A DNA stretch of 32,595 nt from Halobaculum gomorrense (GTDB taxonomy: Archaea > Halobacteriota > Halobacteria > Halobacteriales > Haloferacaceae), in assembly GCF_900129775.1 (NCBI RefSeq), contig NZ_FQWV01000014.1, forward strand, positions 1 through 32,595, written 5' to 3'. The notes below the pieces were generated by a model. The model saw only the letters and a program-made list of their open reading frames with translations, was not told the origin of the DNA and did not search any database. A program made the position numbers and the translations under genes. Within the stretch, counting starts at the first letter, position 1. Every line of letters begins with the position of its first letter. Positions 15,713-23,267 of this stretch are shown one piece after another.

Positions 15713-15910
15713 ATGGGCTTTGGGAGCTACGACGAATCCGAGCAGGAGCGTCAGCAGAACGACGGCGGCGACGCGGGAGACGGCTCGACCGTCGACGCCC
15801 ACGAGAACGAACACGAGGGCGAAGCGAGCTTCGAGGCCGGCGCCTCCACCGACGACCTGGTCTCGCAGCTCCAGACGATGAAAGACGACGGCGACGACGA
15901 CGAAGAGTAA
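15713..15910 (+). CDS. Small acidic protein, DUF5786 type
   Basis: This is a 65-residue, very acidic, mostly disordered-looking protein found widely in haloarchaea. It starts MGFGSYDESEQE, has an Asp/Gly/Glu-rich middle, a short likely helix (ASTDDLVSQLQTMK, about 44-57) and ends DDDEE. No function is known. The start is supported by a TATA-like GCTTTTGC about 27 nt upstream, giving a leaderless transcript of its own rather than simple read-through from the RimK gene 116 nt before it. It has the same orientation as rimK and might be a substrate or partner of the ligase, which is speculative. The DUF label is from memory of the family sequence. Confidence 0.8.
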   Translation: MGFGSYDESEQERQQNDGGDAGDGSTVDAHENEHEGEASFEAGASTDDLVSQLQTMKDDGDDDEE

Positions 15911-16050
15911 TCGGCCCGGAACGCGCCGGGAACGCGTGCGAACCGCGACGACCGGCCCCGTTGCTGCTGCGCATTTCTCCGTGAACCGACCCACCAGGCG
16001 TGGCTGTCCGGAACACCGCGAAGCTATCGCTTCTGAAACTTGGCGGCGAA

Positions 16051-16060
16051 GGTATATTAT
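16051..16060 (+). promoter_or_regulatory. TATA box of the archaellin gene
   Basis: GGTATATTATTCG is the strongest TATA match in the window. It lies about 70 nt upstream of the ATG at 16127, implying a 5' leader of roughly 40-45 nt, unlike the mostly leaderless genes nearby. No good Shine-Dalgarno is seen. Confidence 0.6.
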
Positions 16061-16126
16061 TCGCCTCGGCGGCATTGCGAGTACGCCCGATTCGTCACCG
16101 CGAACGGGTGGGAGCAACACCACATA

Positions 16127-16723
16127 ATGTTCGAATTTATCACCGACGAGGAGGAGCGCGGGCAGGTCGGTATCGGCACACTCATCGTGTTCATCGCGAT
16201 GGTGCTCGTGGCGGCGATCGCCGCAGGCGTGCTGATCAACACCGCCGGCTTCCTCCAGAGCAAGTCGCAGGAGACGGGACAACAGAGCAGCAAGCAGGTC
16301 AGTAACCGCCTGCAGGAGGTCGCTACCGTCGGGAACGTCACGGGGAACCAAGTCGACATCGTCAACGTGACGGTGACGCAGGCGCCCGGCGCCGGCGAGA
16401 TCGACATCCACAATGCGACGGTGACGTGGATCGGCCCCGACGGGACGATGCAACTCGTCTCCACGACGAGCAACTACTCCACCGCCACGCTGTCCTCGGG
16501 AGAGTACTCCTACGAGAGCGTCAAGAACGCGGCCGGAAGCGAAAACGTGCTCGACGACGCCGACGACCGCCTGAACCTCGTGTTCGACACGGCGCAGATC
16601 AACGGCGCCCTCAACGAGGGCTCGGAAGTCACGATCAAGATCAACACGATGTCCGGCGCGACGACGAGCATCCGCTTCACGGTGCCCGAGTCGCTCGGGC
16701 AGAAGGAAGCCGTCGAGCTGTAA
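16127..16723 (+). CDS. Archaellin (flagellin of the archaellum)
   Basis: This is a 198-residue filament protein of the archaellum. It has a class III signal peptide: acidic-basic n-region DEEERG, with cleavage by the prepilin peptidase predicted between Gly12 and Gln13 (RG|QVGIG). The highly conserved hydrophobic helix [20 protein letters not shown] follows, then [14 protein letters not shown]. The exposed beta domain carries four N-glycosylation sequons (two NVT, NAT, NYS). The C-terminal [12 protein letters not shown] block is also typical. The ATG at 16127 places the signal peptide correctly; the upstream in-frame extension lies in the promoter. No other archaellum gene is in the window, so this copy is solitary. 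Confidence 0.95.
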   Translation: MFEFITDEEERGQVGIGTLIVFIAMVLVAAIAAGVLINTAGFLQSKSQETGQQSSKQVSNRLQEVATVGNVTGNQVDIVNVTVTQAPGAGEIDIHNATVTWIGPDGTMQLVSTTSNYSTATLSSGEYSYESVKNAAGSENVLDDADDRLNLVFDTAQINGALNEGSEVTIKINTMSGATTSIRFTVPESLGQKEAVEL

Positions 16724-16844
16724 GCCGGCGCACACGCTCTTTTCTCTACTGCGTTTCTCTCTTCGACGCCGACCGTCTTCGAGTGGCAACGCGCCCGTCG
16801 GGATCGCCGCGCCGCCACTCCGGTGCCGTTATCGAAGTTGCAAG

Positions 16845-16880
16845 GCTAAAACCTCGCTCTCCAGGGCGGGGAGGATGTCA
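16845..16880 (+). mobile_element. Right-end (omega-RNA-like) remnant of an IS200/IS605-family element
   Basis: GGCTAAAA is followed by CCTCGCTC (16852-16859), loop TCCA, GGGCGGGG (16864-16871), then AGGATGTCA. The two arms pair over eight positions if two G-U wobbles are allowed. That fits an RNA hairpin better than a DNA palindrome. The layout and the AGGATGTCA tail match right ends of haloarchaeal TnpB-encoding IS1341-type elements, where the overlapping guide RNA ends. No tnpB is left. The tail supplies the stop codon of the adjacent glycosylase gene. Confidence 0.55.
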
Positions 16881-17537
16881 ACTCTCGCCCATGACCTCGT
16901 CGACGGTCGCGGCGATGTCCTCTTTCGCGCGCCAGAGGTACAGCGACGCGTAGCTGCGATGCGGCGCCCAGCGCTCTGCCTCCTCGACCATCTCCGCGCG
17001 GCTCATGTCGCGATCGTACAGCGCTTCCATTCCCTTTCTGACCCCCAGGTCGCCGACGGGGAACACGTCCGGGCGGCCGAGCGTGAACAGTAACTGCATA
17101 TTCGCAGTCCACTCGCCGACGCCGGTGATCGCGGTCAGCTCCTCGCGGACCTCGTCGTCGCTCATCGCGGCGAAGGCGTCGCTATCCCAGTCGTTGTCGG
17201 CGAACGCCTCCGCGACGTTGCGCACGTAGCGGGTCTTCTGTCGGGAGAGCCCGGCGTCCTTCAGCGTCGCGTCGTCGGCCGCGAGCAGCCCCGCCGGCGT
17301 CACCTCGACGGCGTCGAACAGCCGCTCGCGCGTGGCCTCCGCCGACGCCATCGACACCTGCTGTCGGAGGATCGACACGATGAGTCGCTCGAACGGGTCG
17401 TCCGCGGGGTCGACCGTGAGCGGTCCGTGTCGGTCGATCACCGGCCCGAGCAGGTCGTCGGCGCGGAGCGCCGAGAGCGCCGCACGGTCGGTCGAGTCAA
17501 GCTCCTCGAAGGCGTCGGCGTCCGCGTCGACTGGCAT
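16878..17537 (-). CDS. DNA-3-methyladenine glycosylase II family (AlkA-like, HhH-GPD)
   Basis: This is a 219-residue base-excision repair enzyme that removes alkylated bases from DNA. The HhH-GPD fold is visible: RLIVSILRQQVSMASAEAT near 51-70, the helix-hairpin-helix ITGVGEWTA at 137-145, and the catalytic Asp163 in VFPVGDLGVRKGM. There is no [4Fe-4S] Cys cluster, as expected for AlkA rather than endonuclease III. It lacks the E. coli N-terminal AlkA domain, as in other archaeal versions. The ATG at 17537 has a T-rich TATA-like GTTTTTTG about 26 nt upstream. Its TGA lies inside the tail of the IS200/IS605-like remnant, so the native 3' end may have been altered slightly. Confidence 0.92.
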   Translation of the reverse strand: MPVDADADAFEELDSTDRAALSALRADDLLGPVIDRHGPLTVDPADDPFERLIVSILRQQVSMASAEATRERLFDAVEVTPAGLLAADDATLKDAGLSRQKTRYVRNVAEAFADNDWDSDAFAAMSDDEVREELTAITGVGEWTANMQLLFTLGRPDVFPVGDLGVRKGMEALYDRDMSRAEMVEEAERWAPHRSYASLYLWRAKEDIAATVDEVMGES

Positions 17538-17639
17538 ACGCCGTGATGGGACCGCAGACAAAAAACGGCTTTCGGGGGTCGACCGGTGCGGCGGGGACCG
17601 GTCGCGGACCCGCGGGCAACTCCGGAAAACTGGTGTCGT

Positions 17640-17669
17640 GTTTCCGTCGAGACGGAGGGAAACGTTGAA
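17640..17669 (+). promoter_or_regulatory. Inverted repeat next to a weak TATA upstream of the HAD-ECH gene
   Basis: GTTTCCGTC-GA-GACGGAGGGAAAC (interrupted symmetry, core CCGTC-GA-GACGG) covers 17640-17663. It abuts the TATA-like CGTTGAAT centred about 28 nt before the ATG at 17695. Position and symmetry suggest an operator; the binding protein is unknown. Confidence 0.4.
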
Positions 17670-17694
17670 TCGGGGCGACTCCGAGGCGACGCAC

Positions 17695-19674
17695 ATGGAC
17701 GTTGATGACGTAGAGACGGTCGCGGTGCTGGGCGCCGGAAACATGGGTCACGGCATCGCGGAGGTCGCCGCGCTCGCCGGGTTCGACGTGACCCTTCGAG
17801 ATATCAACGAAGAGTTCGTGCAGAACGGCTACAACCAGATCGAGTGGTCGCTCGACAAGCTCGCGGAGAAGGACCAAATCTCCGAGGAGGACGCCGACGC
17901 CGCGCTCGACCGGGTCACGCCGGTCGTCCCCGTCGCGGACGCCGTCGCCGAGGCCGACCTCGTGATCGAGGCGGTGCCCGAGAAGATGGACATCAAGAAG
18001 GACGTGTACGCGGAGGTCGAGGAGCACGCGCCCGACCGCGCCGTCTTCGCGTCGAACACGTCGAGCCTCTCGATCACGGAGCTGTCGGAGGTGACCGACC
18101 GCGAGGAGCGCTTCTGCGGGATGCACTTCTTCAACCCGCCGGTGCGGATGCAACTCGTCGAGGTCATCTCGGGCGCGCACACGTCCGCGGGGACGATGGA
18201 CCTCGTCGAGGCCGTCGCCGAGCGGATGGGCAAGACCCCGGTCCGCGTCCGAAAGGACTCGCCCGGCTTCATCGTCAACCGCGTGCTCGTCCCGCTGATG
18301 AACGAGGCGGCGTGGCTCGTCCACGAGGGCGAGGCCACCGTCGAGTCGGTCGACTCCACGACCAAGTACGAGATGGGGCTGCCGATGGGGAGCTTCGAGT
18401 TGGCCGACCAGGTCGGCATCGACGTGGGCGTCCACGTACTCGAGTACATGCACGAGGTGCTCGGGGACGCATACGAGCCGTGTCCGCTGCTGACCGAGAA
18501 GGTCGAGGACGAGCACCTCGGCAAGAAGACCGGGAAGGGATTCTACGACTACGAGGACGGCCCCGGCGCCGAGGTTCCCTCCGACGAGGCGGACGAGGGC
18601 GTCAAGCACGCGCTCCTCGCGGTGATGGCCAACGAGGTCGCGGGCCTGATCGGCAACGACGTGGCCGACGCTGGCGACATCGACCAGGCGGTGAAGCTGG
18701 GCGCCGGCTTCCCGGACGGCCCCGCGAAGATGGCCGACGCGGTCGGCCTCGACGCGCTGCTTTCGACGCTCGACGAGCGCCGCGAGGAGACGGGCGCCGA
18801 GCGCTACGAGGCGGTCGACTACCTCCGCGAGCTGGTCGAGGAGGGGCGGGGGTTCTACGCCGACACCGACGGCGAAGACGACGACGGCGTCGACTTCGAG
18901 ACCATCCGGATCGAGCGCGAGGGCCGCGTCGGCCACATCGTCCTCGACCGACCCCACCGGATGAACACCATCTCCGAGGAGCTGCTGGACGAGCTCGGCG
19001 TCGCCATCGAGGAACTGGAGGCCGATGACGGCGTGCGCGCGGTGCTGGTCACCGGCGAGGGCGAGCGCGCCTTCTCTGCCGGCGCCGACGTGCAGAGCAT
19101 GGCCGCCGGCGGCGGCGACCCGCTGCACGCCGTCGAGCTCTCCCGGAAGGGCCAGTCGACGTTCGGGAAGTTCGAGTCCTCCGACCTCCCGGTCGTCGCC
19201 GGGATCGACGGCTACTGCCTCGGCGGCGGCATGGAGTTCGCCACCTGCGCGGACCTGCGCGTCGCCTCCGAGCGCTCGGAGCTGGGCCAGCCCGAGCACA
19301 ACCTCGGCCTGCTCCCCGGCTGGGGCGGCACCCAGCGCCTGCGCCACATCGTCGGCGAGGGGCGCGCCAAGGAGATCATCTTCACCGCCGAGCGCTACGA
19401 CGCCGAGACGATGGAACGCTACGGCTTCGTCAACGAGGTCGTCGGCAACGACGAGCTGCTGGACCACGCGATGGACATCGCGCAGGACCTGGCCGCCGGC
19501 CCGCCCGTCGCCCAGCGCTACACGAAGCGCGCGATGCACGCCGGTCGCGACGACACCGATGCCGGGCTGGAGATCGAGGCGCAGGCGTTCGGCCAGCTGA
19601 TGAACACCGAGGACCTCATGGAGGGCGTGATGGCGTTCATGTCCGACGAAGAGCCGGCGTTCGAGGGAAAGTGA
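17695..19674 (+). CDS. Bifunctional 3-hydroxyacyl-CoA dehydrogenase/enoyl-CoA hydratase
   Basis: This 659-residue fusion catalyses two steps of fatty-acid beta-oxidation (or crotonyl-CoA metabolism). The N-terminal NAD-dependent dehydrogenase has the Rossmann motif GAGNMGHG at 13-20, catalytic His144 in GMHFFNPPVRMQ, and the C-terminal dimerisation block KTGKGFYDY. The enoyl-CoA hydratase domain starts near residue 400. It has the oxyanion segments AFSAGADVQSM and GYCLGGGMEFATCADL, and both catalytic glutamates (GGGME and LGQPEHNLGLLPGWGG). The order HAD then ECH is the reverse of bacterial FadB but known in archaea. The ATG at 17695 fits a leaderless start; the frame upstream runs through the glycosylase promoter. 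Confidence 0.95.
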   Translation: MDVDDVETVAVLGAGNMGHGIAEVAALAGFDVTLRDINEEFVQNGYNQIEWSLDKLAEKDQISEEDADAALDRVTPVVPVADAVAEADLVIEAVPEKMDIKKDVYAEVEEHAPDRAVFASNTSSLSITELSEVTDREERFCGMHFFNPPVRMQLVEVISGAHTSAGTMDLVEAVAERMGKTPVRVRKDSPGFIVNRVLVPLMNEAAWLVHEGEATVESVDSTTKYEMGLPMGSFELADQVGIDVGVHVLEYMHEVLGDAYEPCPLLTEKVEDEHLGKKTGKGFYDYEDGPGAEVPSDEADEGVKHALLAVMANEVAGLIGNDVADAGDIDQAVKLGAGFPDGPAKMADAVGLDALLSTLDERREETGAERYEAVDYLRELVEEGRGFYADTDGEDDDGVDFETIRIEREGRVGHIVLDRPHRMNTISEELLDELGVAIEELEADDGVRAVLVTGEGERAFSAGADVQSMAAGGGDPLHAVELSRKGQSTFGKFESSDLPVVAGIDGYCLGGGMEFATCADLRVASERSELGQPEHNLGLLPGWGGTQRLRHIVGEGRAKEIIFTAERYDAETMERYGFVNEVVGNDELLDHAMDIAQDLAAGPPVAQRYTKRAMHAGRDDTDAGLEIEAQAFGQLMNTEDLMEGVMAFMSDEEPAFEGK

Positions 19675-19675
19675 G

Positions 19676-19702
19676 CGAGACGCGAGCGAAGCGAGCGTCT
19701 CG
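19676..19702. repeat. Hairpin with GCGAGCGAAGCGAGC motif after the HAD-ECH gene
   Basis: CGAGACGC (19676-19683) and GCGTCTCG (19695-19702) form a perfect eight-base-pair stem around GAGCGAAGCGA. It begins one base after the stop codon. It could act as a transcript-end structure. The loop shares vocabulary with the repeat inside livF. Confidence 0.6.
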
Positions 19703-19834
19703 ACCGGGCGGCAGAGCGGTCCCGGTGCCGCTCGGCACATGAGAAGCGATCGGGAGTGACGCGAGGGCGACCGCGGGGAGGCCTCGGGCGGACGCCGGCT
19801 GACTCCGCTCTCGTCTCGGCGCGATCCGCCGCCC

Positions 19835-20452
19835 CTACGCCAGCTTGAACGCCCGGATCGTGTCGCGCTTCGTCGGCTCTTTCACCACCTGCACGCCGCC
19901 CAACTCCGAGAACACGTCCCTCCAGTTGCGGTGGTACAGCGGGAACTCGTCGTTGACGTAGCTCACTTGTGCGCCCTCTCGACCGCGTTCGGCGCCGTTC
20001 CCCTCGTTTTCCACCGTCACGAGTAGCTCCGAGGCGACGCGGACGACCTCCTCGAACACCCAGGCGTCGTCGGGGTGGACGTGCTGGAGCGTCTCGACGG
20101 AGTACACCGCGTCGAATGCGCCGTCGTCGAACGCCGGGAGCAGGTCCTCGATGGCGCCGGTGTGGAACTCCCCGGTCGCCGCGAGGTCGGGGAAGTACCC
20201 GTCCATCACGTCGAACGACTCGTCGTTGATGTCGACCCCCGCGAGGCGCTCGAAGCCGTTGCGGCGGAGGTGTTCGAGGTGGCGACCCGAGCCGCAGCCG
20301 AGTTCGAGCACCCGGGCGTCGGTGCCGATGTAGAACTCGACGGCCGACAGGAGGGCCTCGCTCGTGTCGTCGGGGCCCTTGTGGGCGTAGTAGCGCGGGG
20401 AGAACTCGCCCTCGCGCTCGGCCCAGTCGTCGCGGACCTTGTCGGGGTTCAT
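19835..20452 (-). CDS. Class I SAM-dependent methyltransferase
   Basis: This is a 205-residue cytoplasmic methyltransferase. Motif I is VLELGCGSGRHLEHL at 48-62, motif II has GVDINDES, and a motif IV-like DAVYSVETLQHVHPDD follows. The substrate cannot be read from the sequence; this fold covers small molecules, lipids and proteins. The C-terminal region (YHRNWRDVFSELG) resembles the Methyltransf_11/25 type. A TATA-like GGTTTACGC lies 27 nt upstream of the ATG, supporting both the start and a leaderless transcript. It is monocistronic: the SDR gene upstream on the same strand ends 131 bp away. Confidence 0.88.
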   Translation of the reverse strand: MNPDKVRDDWAEREGEFSPRYYAHKGPDDTSEALLSAVEFYIGTDARVLELGCGSGRHLEHLRRNGFERLAGVDINDESFDVMDGYFPDLAATGEFHTGAIEDLLPAFDDGAFDAVYSVETLQHVHPDDAWVFEEVVRVASELLVTVENEGNGAERGREGAQVSYVNDEFPLYHRNWRDVFSELGGVQVVKEPTKRDTIRAFKLA

Positions 20453-20582
20453 ATCGAAGCGATCGTGGGCCGCGCGTAAACCTCCGCCGGAGTCTCGACG
20501 GTGGCCCGCCGGTGACGCCGTTCCGGGCGGAACGGCACCGGGACTGCTCCAATCCTCCCAGAGGCACCCGTGCTCGGCCTCG

Positions 20583-21407
20583 CTACTCCTCGCGGCGCTC
20601 GCGGTAGTCGGGCAGGAAGTCGTCCTGTAGCACGGCGCTGCGGCCGCCGTCGACGGTCAGGCTCGCGCCCGTGATGAAGCCCGCCTCGTCGCTGGCGAGG
20701 AACGCGACCGCGGCGGCGACATCGCTCGGGACGCCGATCCGTCCGGTCGGGTGGATGCTCGCGAGCTCCTCGCGCCGCTGCTCGTCCATGTCACCGGTGG
20801 TGCGGTCGATGGCGACCCAGCCGGGGTTCACGGTGTTCACGCGCACCTCGGGACCGAAGTCGATCGCCATCGACCGCGTCATGCCGTTGATCCCCGCCTT
20901 GACGGCGTTGTACGGGAAGATGCTCGGCGTCGTCGCGAACGCGTGGTTGCTCGACATGTTGACGATGGCGCCCTCGCCCATGTGCTCGCGGGCGTGCTTG
21001 GCGCACAGCCAGTACGACCGGAAGTCGGTCTCCAACACGAACTCCCAGTCGTCCATGTCGGCCTCGTCGGCGGCGGTGTACGTCTCGACGCCGGCGTTGT
21101 TCACGAGCACGTCGAGGCGGCCGAACGCGTCGACGGTCGCCTCGAACAGCGCCGCGATATCGTCGGGGTCGCGCATGTCCGCGCGGACGAAGACGGCCTC
21201 GCCGCCCAGGTCCTCGGCGGCGGCGACCGTCTCCGCCCCGGCGTCCTCGCTGCGCCCGGTGACGACGACGCGGGCGCCCTCGGCGGCGAGGCGCTTCGCG
21301 ACGCCGGCGCCGATGCCGCGGGTCGAGCCGGTGACGACGGCGACCGTGTTCTCGTGGCGGCGCCGCGGACGGAGGTCGTCGATCGGAGCGGAGTCGAGTG
21401 AGGTCAT
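20583..21407 (-). CDS. SDR-family oxidoreductase (sugar or sugar-acid dehydrogenase)
   Basis: This is a 274-residue classical short-chain dehydrogenase/reductase. The cofactor motif is TGSTRGIG at 26-33, and VVVTGRSED after beta-2 has an Arg that favours NADP(H). NNAG is at 103-106, with catalytic Ser152/153 in NMSSN and Tyr166-x3-Lys170 in PYNAVKAG. The C-terminal GFITGASLTVDGG is typical of glucose 1-dehydrogenase-like members. It follows the DgoD-like dehydratase gene by 47 nt on the same strand, so the pair probably oxidises a sugar and dehydrates the aldonate. The ATG at 21407 was chosen; an upstream frame to 21491 has no homology. The actual sugar is unknown. Confidence 0.9.
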   Translation of the reverse strand: MTSLDSAPIDDLRPRRRHENTVAVVTGSTRGIGAGVAKRLAAEGARVVVTGRSEDAGAETVAAAEDLGGEAVFVRADMRDPDDIAALFEATVDAFGRLDVLVNNAGVETYTAADEADMDDWEFVLETDFRSYWLCAKHAREHMGEGAIVNMSSNHAFATTPSIFPYNAVKAGINGMTRSMAIDFGPEVRVNTVNPGWVAIDRTTGDMDEQRREELASIHPTGRIGVPSDVAAAVAFLASDEAGFITGASLTVDGGRSAVLQDDFLPDYRERREE

Positions 21408-21454
21408 TCGTGTGTGCGGTCGCGGCCGGGCGACTTGATGATTGGTTTCGCGAC

Positions 21455-22606
21455 CTACCACTCGGCGACGCTGCCGTCGGGACGACGCCACACCGGGTTG
21501 TGCCAGTCGTCGTGGCCGTCGCGCTCGCGGAGCGCGTCCTCGTCGATGTCGACACCGAGCCCCGGGTCGTCGGGCACGGGAACGAAGCCGTCCTCATACT
21601 CGAACACCGAGGGGTCCGCGAGGTAATCGAGCACGTCGCTCGTCTCGTTGTAGTGGATATCGAGGCTCTGTTCTTGGATGAGGGCGTTCGGCGCGACGGC
21701 GTCGAGTTGGAGACACGAGGCGAGCGCGACGGGGCCGAGCGGGCAGTGCGGCGCGACCGACACGTCGTAGGCGCCGGCCATCGACGCGATGCGGTGGCAC
21801 TCGGTGATGCCGCCCGCGTGGCTCAGGTCCGGCTGGATCACGTCGACGGCGTTCGTCTCCAGGATCTCCTTGAAGTCGGTGCGGTGGAACATCCGTTCCC
21901 CGGTCGCGATGGGGGTGGAGGTGCTCGCGGCGATGTCGGCGAGCGCGTCGTTGTGCTCCGGCAACACCGGCTCCTCGATGAAGAACGGGTCGTGCGGTTC
22001 GAGCGCGGCGGCGAGCTGTTTCGCCGCGGTCTTGGTCGCACGCCCGTGGAAGTCGACCCCGATGTCGACCTCGGGGCCGACGGCCTCCCGGACCGTCCGG
22101 AGCCGTTCGGCGGCTTGGTCGACGGTGTCGGGCGACTCCACGCGCTCGAGCTCCGGGGTCGCGTTCATCTTCAGCGCGGTGAAGCCGGCGTCGACCTTCT
22201 CGGCGGCCGCCTCGGCGACGCCCTCGGGGCGGTCGCCGCCGACCCACTGGTACACTCGGACGCGCTCGCGGACCGGGCCGCCGAGCAGTTCGTGAACGGG
22301 CGCGCCCAGGTGCTTCCCCTTCAGGTCCCACAGCGCCTGGTCGATGCCGGCGATGGCGGACATGAGGACGGGGCCGCCGCGGTAGAACCCGCCGCGGTAG
22401 AGACGCTCCCAGTGGTCCGCGACGGGCGCGGGGTCCTCGCCGAGCAGGTACGCCTCGACGAGCTCCTCGACGGCGCCGCGGACGGTGCGCGCGCGGCCCT
22501 CGACGACGGGCTCGCCCCAGCCGACGGAGCCGTCGGCGCACTCGAGCTTCAAGAACAGCCACCGCGGCGGCACGGCGTACAGGTCGTAGTCGACGATCTC
22601 GGTCAT
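21455..22606 (-). CDS. dgoD: Enolase-superfamily sugar-acid dehydratase (D-galactonate dehydratase-like)
   Basis: This 383-residue Mg-dependent member of the mandelate racemase/enolase superfamily would convert an aldonate to a 2-keto-3-deoxy acid. Metal ligands Asp185, Glu211 (EEP) and Glu237 (GER), and catalytic His187 and His287 (APHCPLGP), are all present. They lie two residues after the positions reported for E. coli DgoD. The ALIQEQSLDIHYNE block is also DgoD-like. Haloarchaeal gluconate dehydratase (Gad) belongs to the same family, so gluconate, galactonate or xylonate are possible substrates. A TATA-like ACTTTTGC lies 27 nt upstream of the ATG. The downstream SDR suggests an oxidative sugar pathway of Entner-Doudoroff type. 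Confidence 0.88.
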   Translation of the reverse strand: MTEIVDYDLYAVPPRWLFLKLECADGSVGWGEPVVEGRARTVRGAVEELVEAYLLGEDPAPVADHWERLYRGGFYRGGPVLMSAIAGIDQALWDLKGKHLGAPVHELLGGPVRERVRVYQWVGGDRPEGVAEAAAEKVDAGFTALKMNATPELERVESPDTVDQAAERLRTVREAVGPEVDIGVDFHGRATKTAAKQLAAALEPHDPFFIEEPVLPEHNDALADIAASTSTPIATGERMFHRTDFKEILETNAVDVIQPDLSHAGGITECHRIASMAGAYDVSVAPHCPLGPVALASCLQLDAVAPNALIQEQSLDIHYNETSDVLDYLADPSVFEYEDGFVPVPDDPGLGVDIDEDALRERDGHDDWHNPVWRRPDGSVAEW

Positions 22607-22687
22607 GCTCGAGTGTCCCGGTCGGTCCGCAAAAGTCCACAGGTGTCGCGTCCGCGGGGGCGGTCCAGGGTCCGGACTTGCCCCGAG

Positions 22688-23158
22688 CTACCGGATTTCA
22701 ACCGTCAGCGTCTCGCGGACGCCGCGGTCGAGCCGGCGGTACCGCGGCGTCGCGCCGGAGCGGTCAACGTCGAACACGCGCAGGGAGACGACCAGCCGGC
22801 TCGCGTCCGGCAGCGTCGCCCGGACGACCGGCCCGGTCGCGGTCACGACGAGGTACGGCGGCGCGGCGACGGGCGACGCCGGCAGCCGGGCGCCGAGCGC
22901 GTCCGCCCCGGTCGCGAGCAGGCCGGGGAGGGCATCGAGCACCCCCGCCGCGGCCAGCGCCTCGCGCATGGCGGGGACCACGGCATCGCGGTCGGTGGTC
23001 GTCGGAGCGGCGGCTGCCCCCGGACCGTCCTCGCCGTCCCATCGCCCGGCGACCGCGTCCGCGCAGGCGTCGACCGCGTCGAACGCGGGCCCGTGCGCCG
23101 TCAGCAACCGCTCGCGGACGGCGGCTTCGGGGTCGGCGTCGCGCCCGTCCGCGGTCAT
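22688..23158 (-). CDS. Conserved-looking haloarchaeal protein of unknown function
   Basis: This is a 156-residue acidic protein. The N-terminal half is helical (PEAAVRERLLTAHGPAFDAV, VPAMREALAAAGVLDALPGL). The C-terminal half looks like beta strands (PYLVVTATGPVVRATLPDAS, LVVSLRVFDVDRSG). No domain is recognised. The composition and a TATA-like CGTTTACGG 28 nt upstream of the ATG support a real gene. The longer open frame upstream (to 23506) overlaps the divergent BolA gene and is rejected. It is divergent from bolA, with 109 bp between the starts. Confidence 0.7.
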   Translation of the reverse strand: MTADGRDADPEAAVRERLLTAHGPAFDAVDACADAVAGRWDGEDGPGAAAAPTTTDRDAVVPAMREALAAAGVLDALPGLLATGADALGARLPASPVAAPPYLVVTATGPVVRATLPDASRLVVSLRVFDVDRSGATPRYRRLDRGVRETLTVEIR

Positions 23159-23267
23159 GGTTGGCCGAACGTCGCCGCGCGCCGTAAACGCGTCGGGGTG
23201 GGGCGAAACGAGGGCGGGAGGTGCTGTCACCGACCGCTTTTTGCCCGGCGACCGCCCACCGTCGTCT

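Noticed and set aside
14071-16880. One IS element spanning the two right-end-like hairpins
   Set aside because: Both hairpins have the same orientation and differ in sequence, and the genes between are haloarchaeal core genes, so they are more likely two independent remnants.
17497-19740. 747-codon open frame antisense to the HAD-ECH gene
   Set aside because: Mirror of a clearly functional two-domain enzyme; composition follows the antisense of acidic codons.
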